NCBI GenBank assembly: GCA_964532145.1
Contig: CAZHGM010000034.1
Location: 1 to 8,904 of the forward strand
Direction of reading: 5' to 3'
Length of the DNA stretch: 8,904 nucleotides
DNA from: JAPUDQ01 sp964532145
GTDB lineage: Bacteria; Patescibacteriota; Saccharimonadia; Saccharimonadales; Saccharimonadaceae
Shown: one piece after another, positions 1 to 6,447 of the stretch
Layout: every line of letters begins with the position of its first letter
Position numbering within the stretch: position 1 is the first letter of the stretch
Program-made: the position numbers and the translations under genes
The notes under the pieces: model-generated
Databases searched by the model: none
What the model was told of the DNA's origin: nothing
What the model saw: only the letters and a program-made list of their open reading frames with translations

Positions 1-686
1 CTTTGCTCGAAGCCGGTGTTCATTTCGGACACAAAACGAGCCGTTGGCACCCGAAGATGGCGCCATATATTCATAGTAAACGTCAGGACAGTCACATCAT
101 CGACCTGACTAAGACCGTCGAAGGCCTGGAAAAGGCTTTGCCGTTTATCACGAATACCGTCAGCAGGGGCAAATCTGTTCTGCTCGTCGGTACGAAAAAG
201 CAAGCTCGTGATATTGTCCGTGAAGCAGCCGAAAAATCAGGTCAGCTCTATGTCACCGAGCGTTGGATGGGCGGTATGCTCACAAACACTGCTACTGTTA
301 GCAGTCGTCTCAAGCATCTCAAGACGTTAGAGAAAAAGATGGAGTCGGGCGAACTGGCTAACCGCTACAGCAAACTTGAGGTGCAGCGGTTCCAGGAAGA
401 AATTGATGATCTCAACAAAAAATATTCTGGCATCAAAAACATGACCGGTCGGCCAGGTGCAGTTGTTGTCACGGATGTCATCGAGGATGCAAATGCCGTG
501 CGCGAAGCGCAGAAGCTGGGTATACCGGTCGTTGCGATCGTTGACAGCAACGCCAACCCCAGTGGTATCGACTATGTTATCCCAGGTAATGATGATGCAA
601 TCAAGGGTCTCAAATTGATCCTCGACTATGTTACACAGGCAATCGAAGAGGGCAAAAGCCAGCAAGCCAAAGCCGCTGATAAATAA
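1..686 (+). CDS. rpsB: 30S ribosomal protein S2 (uS2), 5' end missing
   Basis: Ribosomal protein S2 binds late to the small subunit, on the solvent side between head and body, and is needed for S1 docking and initiation. The visible part runs 227 residues. It opens in the middle of the family's N-terminal motif LLEAGVHFGH, followed by HPKMAPYI. Further family signatures are the segment LLVGTKKQARD, the block RWMGGMLTN, and IPVVAIVDSNANP followed by YVIPGNDDAI near the C-terminus. The TTG at 3-5 is an internal leucine codon and not the start: by comparison with E. coli S2 about ten residues lie upstream of the window. The gene ends in TAA. It is followed by a 113-nt structured spacer and then tsf, the usual rpsB-tsf order. 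The charged, alanine-rich tail is ordinary for S2. Identification is secure; only the start is unseen. Confidence 0.97.
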   Translation, partial: LLEAGVHFGHKTSRWHPKMAPYIHSKRQDSHIIDLTKTVEGLEKALPFITNTVSRGKSVLLVGTKKQARDIVREAAEKSGQLYVTERWMGGMLTNTATVSSRLKHLKTLEKKMESGELANRYSKLEVQRFQEEIDDLNKKYSGIKNMTGRPGAVVVTDVIEDANAVREAQKLGIPVVAIVDSNANPSGIDYVIPGNDDAIKGLKLILDYVTQAIEEGKSQQAKAADK

Positions 687-705
687 TATTAATAAGTATA
701 AGTTA

Positions 706-726
706 GATTTTGGATTTTGGATTTTG
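706..726 (+). repeat. Three tandem copies of the heptamer GATTTTG
   Basis: GATTTTG occurs three times head to tail (706-712, 713-719, 720-726). It lies in the left half of the larger palindrome, and a reverse-complement copy of the unit sits in the right arm (CAAAATC at 768-774 region). Tandem heptamers of this kind can change copy number by replication slippage, which would alter the hairpin and the spacing upstream of the tsf promoter. Confidence 0.85.
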
Positions 727-751
727 GAAGCAATGTAAATTCTTCTATAAT
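724..751 (+). promoter_or_regulatory. Candidate sigma-70-type promoter for tsf
   Basis: A -35-like TTGGAA (724-729, four of six consensus bases) is followed after 16 nt by a perfect -10 hexamer TATAAT (746-751). Transcription would start near 758 and give a leader of about 42 nt before the tsf ATG. The promoter lies inside the palindrome, with the two hexamers on opposite arms, so an internal transcript would lack the left arm. This is pattern matching in an AT-rich stretch, so a chance match is possible. Confidence 0.42.
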
Positions 752-780
752 CCAACTTCTATCATCCAAAATCTACTTTA

Positions 781-795
781 TACTCCGAAGGAGTA
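781..795 (+). promoter_or_regulatory. Hairpin over the tsf Shine-Dalgarno sequence
   Basis: TACTCC (781-786) pairs perfectly with GGAGTA (790-795) around a GAA loop. The 3' arm contains most of the strong ribosome binding site GAAGGAG (787-793), which sits 6 nt before the tsf ATG. The stem would hide the site from the ribosome. Its 5' arm shares TACT (781-784) with the right arm of the upstream palindrome, so the two structures compete. The pairing is seen in the sequence; control of translation by it is inference, and six base pairs is a modest stem. Confidence 0.4.
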
Positions 796-799
796 CATA

Positions 800-1396
800 A
801 TGGCTATATCAATCGATGATATCAAAAAGCTAAAAGAACTTACGGGCGTTGGGTTAACTGACGCTAAGGCGGCCTTGACAGAATCAAACGGTGATTTTGA
901 CAAAGCACTCGAAGCGATGCGTAAAAAAGGCCTCACCAAGGCTGAAAAACGCGGCGAGCGCGAGGCGCGTGAGGGGCTGGTGGACAGTTATGTGCATTCC
1001 GGCCGTATCGGCGTATTAGTAGAAGTGACCTGTGAGACGGACTTTGTGGCCCGGACTGATGATTTCAAGAATCTAGTACACGACATTGCTCTACATGTGT
1101 CAGCGACGGCACCTGAGTATATCGCTGTAGAAGATATCCCAGCTGATGTCGAGGGTGAAAAACGAGCTGAATTTACCGAAAAAGCTGCCAGCGAGGGCAA
1201 GCCTGCCGATATAGCCGGCAAGATCGTCGAAGGACAGCTCAAAAAATACTTCGCCGAAAAGACACTCATGGACCAGCCATTTATCAAAAATCCCGACATC
1301 ACTGTCGGCGAACTGGTCAAAGAGCACATCTCAAAGCTTGGTGAGAACATCGTCGTTCGCCAGATCAAGCGTATCGAGCTCGGTGTGAGTGAATAG
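800..1396 (+). CDS. tsf: Elongation factor Ts (short form)
   Basis: EF-Ts exchanges GDP for GTP on EF-Tu in the cytoplasm. The 198-residue protein begins with the UBA-like N-terminal domain: residues 4-45 hold the pattern IDDIKKLKELTGVGLTDAKAAL and the helix FDKALEAMRKKG. The core follows with VEVTCETDFVAR (about 72-85), whose TDFV segment contacts the EF-Tu G domain. The C-terminal segment GENIVVRQIKRIE closes the core. At 198 aa it is far shorter than E. coli EF-Ts (283 aa) and resembles the short forms known from Thermus and other lineages, with a reduced dimerisation/coiled-coil part. I chose the ATG at 800 because GAAGGAG stands 6 nt upstream and the family's N-terminus starts there. The open frame extends upstream to 710, but those 30 residues are translated palindrome and unlike EF-Ts. 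Stop is TAG. Confidence 0.97.
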   Translation: MAISIDDIKKLKELTGVGLTDAKAALTESNGDFDKALEAMRKKGLTKAEKRGEREAREGLVDSYVHSGRIGVLVEVTCETDFVARTDDFKNLVHDIALHVSATAPEYIAVEDIPADVEGEKRAEFTEKAASEGKPADIAGKIVEGQLKKYFAEKTLMDQPFIKNPDITVGELVKEHISKLGENIVVRQIKRIELGVSE

Positions 1397-1410
1397 ACTG
1401 AAAGACTGAA
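1395..1410 (+). repeat. Tandem 8-bp duplication at the tsf stop codon
   Basis: AGACTGAA occurs twice in a row (1395-1402 and 1403-1410). The first copy contains the last two bases of the tsf TAG stop. With the heptamer array before tsf, both flanks of this gene carry short tandem repeats. The remaining tsf-frr spacer (to 1482) holds no open frame and only a weak promoter candidate. Confidence 0.8.
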
Positions 1411-1451
1411 GGGTTGAGAAGTATGACCGCATTATCGCGAGTATTGTACGG

Positions 1452-1457
1452 TATACT
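1452..1457 (+). promoter_or_regulatory. Possible -10 element upstream of frr
   Basis: TATACT matches the -10 consensus at five of six positions and lies 25 nt before the frr start. I see no convincing -35 hexamer at 16-18 nt spacing and no TGn extension. The assignment is weak, and frr may simply be read through from tsf. Confidence 0.22.
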
Positions 1458-1482
1458 TGTTATATAGAAAGTTGAGGTAGAT

Positions 1483-2034
1483 ATGTTTGATACGAAACCC
1501 TATGAAAAAAGAATGCAGCAGGCGTTGGAGCATTTTGAAGGTGAGCTGACAAAAGTCCGCACTGGCCGGGCACATCCTGACATGCTAAGTTCCATCCAAG
1601 TTGAGGCATATGGATCGCTCATGCCACTAAACCAAGTTGCCAACGTCACGACACCAGAGGCGCAGCAATTGCTCGTCAGTCCGTTTGACCCGAGCAATGT
1701 CAAAGCGATTTCTGATGCAATCCGTACCAGCAATCTCGGCTTTAACCCCAGTGATGACGGCCGGATTGTCCGCGTACCGATCCCGCCGCTGACCGAGGAG
1801 CGTCGTCGCGAGATGGTAAAAAGCCTCGGCGAAAAAGTTGAGGATTGTCGTATAGCTATGCGTACGATCCGTCAGGATGCGCTGAAAGACGCAAAACGCA
1901 TGAAAGACGCCAAAGAATTATCAGAAGATGATGTCAAACAGATCGAAAAAGGCATTGATGACGACATGAAAGACTATCAGGCAAAGATTGACCAGCTCTT
2001 TAAGGAAAAAGAGCAAGATATTATGACGATTTAA
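1483..2034 (+). CDS. frr: Ribosome recycling factor
   Basis: RRF works with EF-G to split the post-termination ribosome so that subunits, mRNA and tRNA can be reused. The 183-residue length matches the family (185 in E. coli). The tRNA-shaped two-domain pattern is clear: a helical domain I strand (TKVRTGRAHPDML, about 23-35), domain II with the beta segment (IQVEAYGSLMPLNQVANVT, 38-56), the hallmark VRVPIPPLTEERR (96-108), then the return helices with the conserved basic patch AMRTIRQDA (125-133). R127 and R130 correspond to the ribosome-contacting arginines R129 and R132 of E. coli. The C-terminal helix ends KEKEQDIMTI. GAGGT at 1474-1478 is the likely binding site for the ATG. The usual upstream neighbour pyrH is absent. 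uppS follows after 4 nt, suggesting coupled translation. Confidence 0.97.
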   Translation: MFDTKPYEKRMQQALEHFEGELTKVRTGRAHPDMLSSIQVEAYGSLMPLNQVANVTTPEAQQLLVSPFDPSNVKAISDAIRTSNLGFNPSDDGRIVRVPIPPLTEERRREMVKSLGEKVEDCRIAMRTIRQDALKDAKRMKDAKELSEDDVKQIEKGIDDDMKDYQAKIDQLFKEKEQDIMTI

Positions 2035-2038
2035 AAAG

Positions 2039-2752
2039 ATGGAAGATGGAAAAAAGAAAAAGGAAGAAAGGAAAGTACCTGCTCACGTGGGGTATATCCT
2101 CGATGGCAATCGACGTTGGGCGAAAAAACACGGCCTGCCGACATATGAGGGTCACCTGGCCGGGTACAATGCCCTCAAAGATATTGTCGAAGCAACGGCC
2201 GATGCTGGTGTAGGCTATATTTCGTTTTATACATTTTCGACAGAAAACTGGAATCGTGCCGAAGAAGAAGTCCGCGGCATTATGAGGCTTATAAGACAGC
2301 TATTTAGAACTGACATAAAAGAGCTGGCCAAAAAAGGCTATAAGCTAGTGGTGCTCGGCAGTCGAGAGCATTTGCCTCCGGATATTTGCGACATGATTGA
2401 TGAAGCTGAGGCGACATCTGCTGAGGGCACAAAAGCAGTTCTAGCGATGTGTTTCAACTATGGCGGGCAGGATGAAATTCTGCGCGCGGCGCACAAAATG
2501 ATTAGTGAAGGCATCAACCCGCAGAAAATTGATATTCATGCCTTTGAGACATACCTTGATCATCCGGAGATTCCGTCATGTGATTTGATTGTGCGTACCA
2601 GTGGTGAGCAGCGGTTGAGCAATTTTATGCTGTGGCGCAGTGCCTATAGCGAACTGATGTTTCTTGATAAGTTTTGGCCTGAGATGCGGCCCGATGATGT
2701 AACTGCTATACTGGAAGAATATAACCGCCGCGAACGTCGGCACGGAGGGTAA
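2039..2752 (+). CDS. uppS: Undecaprenyl diphosphate synthase (cis-prenyltransferase)
   Basis: This enzyme adds isopentenyl diphosphate units in cis to farnesyl diphosphate, giving the C55 carrier used for peptidoglycan and other surface glycans. The 237 residues carry the family motifs in order: LDGNRRWAKKHG (21-32) with catalytic D22, GHLAG (38-42), YTFSTENWNR (64-73), CFNYGGQDEI (138-147), and the pyrophosphate-binding block RTSGEQRLSNF (186-196) with R186, R192 and S194. The end, WPEM...EEYNRRERRHGG, matches the conserved tail. The first motif has Arg where E. coli has Gly (DGNGRWA); DGNRRWA also occurs in other cis-prenyltransferases, so product length cannot be read from it. An 11-residue lysine-rich N-terminus precedes the domain. 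No good Shine-Dalgarno is visible, and the start sits 4 nt after frr, so translational coupling is likely. cdsA and dxr, common neighbours, are missing. Confidence 0.95.
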   Translation: MEDGKKKKEERKVPAHVGYILDGNRRWAKKHGLPTYEGHLAGYNALKDIVEATADAGVGYISFYTFSTENWNRAEEEVRGIMRLIRQLFRTDIKELAKKGYKLVVLGSREHLPPDICDMIDEAEATSAEGTKAVLAMCFNYGGQDEILRAAHKMISEGINPQKIDIHAFETYLDHPEIPSCDLIVRTSGEQRLSNFMLWRSAYSELMFLDKFWPEMRPDDVTAILEEYNRRERRHGG

Positions 2753-3924
2753 TGGTGGAAACAGTCGGATTTGTATTGTCAGTCATAGGCGGTCTTTTAA
2801 TACTCGTTTTTCTGGTGGTAATACATGAGCTTGGCCATGGCATTGTCGCTCGGCGCAACGGCGTCGTTGTCGAAGAATTTGGGGTTGGTTTCCCGCCGCT
2901 TGCCTGGGGCAAAAAGATTGCCCGCAGTATCCTCGGCAAAAATGTTCTCTATAGCGTTAACTGGCTGCCAATTGGCGGCTTTGTCAAATTACGAGGCGAA
3001 TATGATGCTGCTAACAAAAAAGGCGATTATGGTGCAGCGACATTTTGGCAAAAAACCAAGATCATCTTAGCCGGAGTGGCTATGAACTGGCTGTTTGCCG
3101 CGGTAGTATTTACCGTACTGGCGTTTTTTGGAATGCCAAAACTTATAGAAAATCAATTTTCGATTGCATCTGACACGGTTACCACCTCTCATCCGCTTGT
3201 GATCGCAAGTGTTACAAAGAACTCGCCTGCCGCAAAAGCGGGCTTGGCGGTCAATGATATCGTTAAAAGTATAAATGAACAGCCAGGGCTGGCTGATGCC
3301 GTGAAAGCGCCGAAGCTGACGAAGGAGATGGCGGGCAAATATATCACGATAGAGTATCAGCGAGGGAATGCCTCACCGACGGCTGTCAATGTACTGCTCA
3401 ACACACCCGAAAATGCACAAGATGGCTATCTTGGTGTTGGTTTTAAGCAAGATCCGACCACGATAAAAAATACATGGTCAGCGCCGCTTACGGGTGTCGT
3501 GACCACTGCACAGCTAAGTGGTGAGATCATCAAAGGACTTGGTGATTTGCTTGGCAAAGTATGGACTGGTATTGCGGGCAATATCACAGGGAACAAAGCG
3601 GACTCTGCGCAGCTCGCTGCTGCTGGTGATAGCGTGGCGGGCCCCGTTGGGATCGTAGGGAATATATTACCAAGTGCGGTACACGCCGGTCTTGTGCCAG
3701 TACTGCTCATCAGCGCAATCCTTTCAACAACGCTTGCAGTGATGAACGTGCTGCCGATTCCAGCACTTGATGGTGGTCGTTGGTATCTCATGGCACTGTT
3801 TAAGCTCCTCCGCAAACCGTTGACGCGGGATATTGAAGAGCAAATTAATTCTTATGGTATGATGTTCTTACTTGCCCTCATAGCACTCATAACAGTAGCC
3901 GATGTCACAAAATTCATTTTCTAG
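2752..3924 (+). CDS. rseP: Site-2 zinc metalloprotease, RseP family
   Basis: Site-2 proteases cut transmembrane segments of regulatory or leftover signal peptides inside the cytoplasmic membrane. The 390-residue protein has the zinc site HELGH at 25-29 (H25, E26, H29) in its first membrane helix, the conserved loop PIGGFVKLRGE (73-83), a second helix near 103-127, one PDZ domain around 148-220 (TKNSPAAKAGLAVNDIVKSINEQ), and the third zinc ligand in NVLPIPALDGG (D340). A final helix lies near 367-387. E. coli RseP has two PDZ domains and this has one, as in many bacteria. The ATG shares one base with the uppS stop (TAATG). GGAGGG at 2744-2749 is only 2 nt before it, so the adjacent GTG at 2755, 5 nt from the site, may be the true start. 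The last 23 nt overlap the next frame. The regulatory target is unknown; no sigma or anti-sigma gene is nearby. Confidence 0.94.
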   Translation: MVETVGFVLSVIGGLLILVFLVVIHELGHGIVARRNGVVVEEFGVGFPPLAWGKKIARSILGKNVLYSVNWLPIGGFVKLRGEYDAANKKGDYGAATFWQKTKIILAGVAMNWLFAAVVFTVLAFFGMPKLIENQFSIASDTVTTSHPLVIASVTKNSPAAKAGLAVNDIVKSINEQPGLADAVKAPKLTKEMAGKYITIEYQRGNASPTAVNVLLNTPENAQDGYLGVGFKQDPTTIKNTWSAPLTGVVTTAQLSGEIIKGLGDLLGKVWTGIAGNITGNKADSAQLAAAGDSVAGPVGIVGNILPSAVHAGLVPVLLISAILSTTLAVMNVLPIPALDGGRWYLMALFKLLRKPLTRDIEEQINSYGMMFLLALIALITVADVTKFIF

Positions 3925-4705
3925 GATGCGGCGTCTACCAGGTTGGGCTGTTCGTACGACAGCAACAGTGGCAGCGACGATAGGCTATACCGTATGGACT
4001 GTAGGCTCTGTGTTTTTCCTCGGGGCATTACTTGTCGGAGAGCTGCTGCGTGCAGTACTGGGCCAGTTGGGTAACACGGCCTCTCTCTCAGAAAGTGTTA
4101 TATTGCAAAGCACCGCAAGCGTATTGGTGTATATGATTGGGCTAGGGCTTCTTCTTGTTGAGCCGTATGCGATCCGGCGTTTGACGACAGAGAGCGTGCG
4201 TGTGTTGTTTGGAGTGATGCGACAACCAGCGGTACGGGATCTTGGAATAGCGTTTCTTGCCTGGGCCGCGTATATCGTTTTGTCGCTTGTCATCAGTGTT
4301 ATTGGGTCGCTGGTTCTTTCAGGTGTTGATATGACACAGGCGCAGCACATTGGTTTTGAACAGCGTAGTACGAATCTTGATATCGTGTTGGCGTTTTGTA
4401 CTATCGTCATTGCCGCCCCATTGGTCGAGGAGGTAATCTTTCGAGGGTATTTGTTTGGTAGCGTGCGTACTCATATGCCCTGGTGGCTAGGTGCAGTCAT
4501 AGTGTCGGTGGTATTTGGGATTGTGCATGGCCAGTGGAATGTTGGACTTGATGTGTTTGCCATGAGTATGGTGTGTTGTTACTTGCGAGAGCGTACTGGT
4601 GCGATTTGGGCGGGGGTGTATCTTCATATGGTTAAAAACTTCTTGGCATTTTCTGTATTATTTTTGCTGCCGGAGCAGGTTCGTCAGTTGCTAATGAACT
4701 TGTAA
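3902..4705 (+). CDS. CPBP-family intramembrane protease (CAAX/Abi type)
   Basis: The family (type II CAAX prenyl endopeptidase / bacteriocin-processing, Abi) cleaves substrates within the membrane. All catalytic motifs are intact in the 267-residue product: EEVIFR at 176-181 (E176, E177, R181), FGIVH at 205-209 (F205, H209) and HMVKN at 242-246 (H242, N246). Hydrophobic segments lie near 24-50, 66-88, 114-140, 158-174, 195-215 and 235-256, giving a polytopic membrane protein with a basic N-terminus. Start choice is uncertain: the ATG at 3902 overlaps rseP by 23 nt, while an in-frame ATG at 3926, just after the rseP stop, removes only eight residues. Neither has a clear binding site. Bacterial members act in bacteriocin self-immunity, pheromone maturation or protein sorting. 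No peptide precursor is visible here, so the substrate is open. Confidence 0.9.
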   Translation: MSQNSFSRMRRLPGWAVRTTATVAATIGYTVWTVGSVFFLGALLVGELLRAVLGQLGNTASLSESVILQSTASVLVYMIGLGLLLVEPYAIRRLTTESVRVLFGVMRQPAVRDLGIAFLAWAAYIVLSLVISVIGSLVLSGVDMTQAQHIGFEQRSTNLDIVLAFCTIVIAAPLVEEVIFRGYLFGSVRTHMPWWLGAVIVSVVFGIVHGQWNVGLDVFAMSMVCCYLRERTGAIWAGVYLHMVKNFLAFSVLFLLPEQVRQLLMNL

Positions 4706-4723
4706 CCATATAGAGTAGACACT

Positions 4724-6406
4724 ATGAAATTATCACAGTCATTCACGAAAACATTACGCGAAACACCGGGCGATGAAGTGGCGCGGAATGCAAAATTGCT
4801 GATCCAGGCCGGATTCATCCATAAAGAAATGGCTGGCGTATATGCATACTTGCCGCTCGGGTTGCGGGTCATTGAAAAAATTAAACAAATTGTACGTGAA
4901 GAAATGAACGCAGCCGGTGGCCAAGAACTGTTAATGACTGTACTGCAACCACAGGATATCTGGGAGAAAACCAACCGCTGGGACGACAAGATCGTGGACA
5001 ACTGGTTCAAAACGAAATTACTAAATGGCACAGAGCTTGGCGTGGGGCTGACACATGAAGAGCCAGTGGTTGATGCAGCCAAAGCATATATTAGTTCGTA
5101 CAAGGACTTGCCGCGCAGCGTTTATCAGATTGGTAATAAATTCCGTAATGAAAAGCGAGCTAAATCTGGCATATTACGTGGCCGTGAGTTCATCATGAAG
5201 GACTTATATAGTTTTGCACGTGATCAAGAGCAGCATGAGATGGTGTATGAAGGCCTTGCTGCGGCATACCACAAGGTGTATGACCGCTTGGGGCTGGGTG
5301 ACATTACGTATCGGGTCAAAGCTGACGGCGGGATTTTTACTAAACGTTTCAGTGATGAATTCCAAACGCGCAGTCCGATTGGCGAAGATACGATTTTCCA
5401 TGTTCCGGACAGCGATCAGTACTATAACCAGGAGGTGGCGCCATCGCGGGCACCAGAGATTGACCAGTCATCCGACCAGCTAGCGATGGAAGAAAAACAT
5501 ACGCCAGGCATCGTCGGTGTTGAACAATTGGCGCGCGAGCTGGGGGTACCAGTCGGGCGGACAGTTAAAACGATGCTGTATGTTGTTGACGATGTGGTAA
5601 CTGCCGTCGCAGTGCGTGGCGATTATAGTGTCAATGAAATCAAACTCCGCATGGCTCTTGATGCCAAGTCGGTCGCGCTTGCTGATGAAGAAACGATAAA
5701 GCGTGTGACGGGTGCCGAAATCGGCTTTGCCGGTCTATTGGGTCTGCCTGAGGACGTTAGAATCGTAGCTGATGATTCGACTGAGCCTTTAGTAAATTTT
5801 GAACTCGGTGCTAACAAAACTGATTATCACACCATCAATGTTAACTGGGATCGTGATCTCACAAAACCTGATCGATTTTATGATGTGAAAGATGCCAGGG
5901 AAGGTGATGTATATCCCGAATCAGGTAAAGTGTATGAAGTGTTCAAAGGCGTTGAGGTTGGAAATATTTTCCCTCTTGAGACGAAATATACGGATTTGCT
6001 CGATCTGTACTACACTGACGAAAAAGGTGAGCGCCAGTCGATCATTATGGGGTCGTACGGCATTGGAGTTAGCCGGTTGATGGGTGTTATCGCCGAGCAT
6101 TTCTCGGACGACAAAGGGCTTGTCTGGCCTGCACAAGTGGCTCCCTATGCTGTTCATATCGTCGTGATCGGCAACGTTATGGAGCAGGCGGCGGCACTCT
6201 ATGATGAGCTCAGAGGCAGGGGGATTGAGGTGCTCATGGACGACCGTGATGCTCGTCCAGGTGAAAAATTTGCTGATGCTGATCTGATTGGCATACCGCA
6301 TCGTGTAGTAGTCAGCGAAAAAAACGGCGACAAATTCGAATACAAAGCTCGCACGGCTGACACGGCCGAGATATTGACTCGCGACCAGCTGTTTGCTAAG
6401 CTATAA
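4724..6406 (+). CDS. proS: Prolyl-tRNA synthetase (bacterial type with editing insertion)
   Basis: ProRS charges tRNA(Pro) with proline in the cytoplasm. The 560 residues (E. coli 572) show the class II core: motif 1 around 43-75 (LPLGLRVIEKIKQIVREEM), the TxEE segment THEEP at 110-114, motif 2 at 131-163 (YQIGNKFRNE...RGREFIMKDLYSF), and motif 3 with GSYGIGVSR at 443-451. The C-terminal anticodon-binding domain runs from about 470 (GIEVLMDDRDARPGEKFADADLIGIP). Between motifs 2 and 3 sits the INS editing domain, about 225-400, which in the family removes mischarged Ala-tRNA(Pro). Its K282 (TVKTML) and H369 match conserved E. coli positions. The catalytic-loop motif GXXXP reads GFAGL at 334-338, so the proline is replaced by leucine (codon CTA, 5735-5737). 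Eighteen nt separate it from the CPBP gene; the binding site is weak. Identity is secure, editing activity uncertain. Confidence 0.97.
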   Translation: MKLSQSFTKTLRETPGDEVARNAKLLIQAGFIHKEMAGVYAYLPLGLRVIEKIKQIVREEMNAAGGQELLMTVLQPQDIWEKTNRWDDKIVDNWFKTKLLNGTELGVGLTHEEPVVDAAKAYISSYKDLPRSVYQIGNKFRNEKRAKSGILRGREFIMKDLYSFARDQEQHEMVYEGLAAAYHKVYDRLGLGDITYRVKADGGIFTKRFSDEFQTRSPIGEDTIFHVPDSDQYYNQEVAPSRAPEIDQSSDQLAMEEKHTPGIVGVEQLARELGVPVGRTVKTMLYVVDDVVTAVAVRGDYSVNEIKLRMALDAKSVALADEETIKRVTGAEIGFAGLLGLPEDVRIVADDSTEPLVNFELGANKTDYHTINVNWDRDLTKPDRFYDVKDAREGDVYPESGKVYEVFKGVEVGNIFPLETKYTDLLDLYYTDEKGERQSIIMGSYGIGVSRLMGVIAEHFSDDKGLVWPAQVAPYAVHIVVIGNVMEQAAALYDELRGRGIEVLMDDRDARPGEKFADADLIGIPHRVVVSEKNGDKFEYKARTADTAEILTRDQLFAKL

Positions 6407-6447
6407 CCACTGTTTGAGTGAGGGGATAACCAGGCAGTCTTTGTATG

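Larger units (their letters stand above)
695..784. repeat. Large imperfect palindrome filling the rpsB-tsf spacer
   Basis: The left arm 695-715 and the right arm 764-784 are reverse complements at 19 of 21 positions, including a perfect 12-bp core (704-715 with 764-775). The interior continues to pair: TTGGATT at 717-723 with AATCCAA at 749-755, and GAAG at 727-730 with CTTC at 742-745. The whole 90 bp can therefore fold as one long, AT-rich, interrupted hairpin starting 8 nt after the rpsB stop. There is no U-tract after it, so it does not look like a normal intrinsic terminator. It could be an RNA processing or stability element, or a small palindromic mobile repeat. The pairing is read directly from the sequence; the function is unknown. 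Confidence 0.75.

Noticed and set aside
695..784. Reading the rpsB-tsf palindrome as an intrinsic terminator of rpsB
   Set aside because: The stem is AT-rich with internal gaps and is followed by ACTCCGAAGG rather than a run of T.
710..799. N-terminal extension of EF-Ts by 30 residues from an upstream ATG
   Set aside because: The stretch is translated palindrome, has no ribosome binding site of its own, does not resemble EF-Ts, and a strong site sits 6 nt before the ATG at 800.
988..1368. Antisense open frame of 126 codons inside tsf, and similar long antisense frames in rseP, the CPBP gene, proS and the ABC pair
   Set aside because: They lie opposite well-recognised genes, have no family motifs or binding sites, and their composition is that expected of mirrored coding sequence.
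2039..2075. Programmed frameshift at the A-rich start of uppS
   Set aside because: The zero frame already gives a complete enzyme, and neither other frame leads to a recognisable product.
6374..6407. Promoter for greA from TTGACT (6374-6379) and TATAAC (6402-6407)
   Set aside because: The hexamers are 22 nt apart, too far for a normal sigma-70 promoter, and the possible terminator hairpin at 6448-6474 lies downstream of them.
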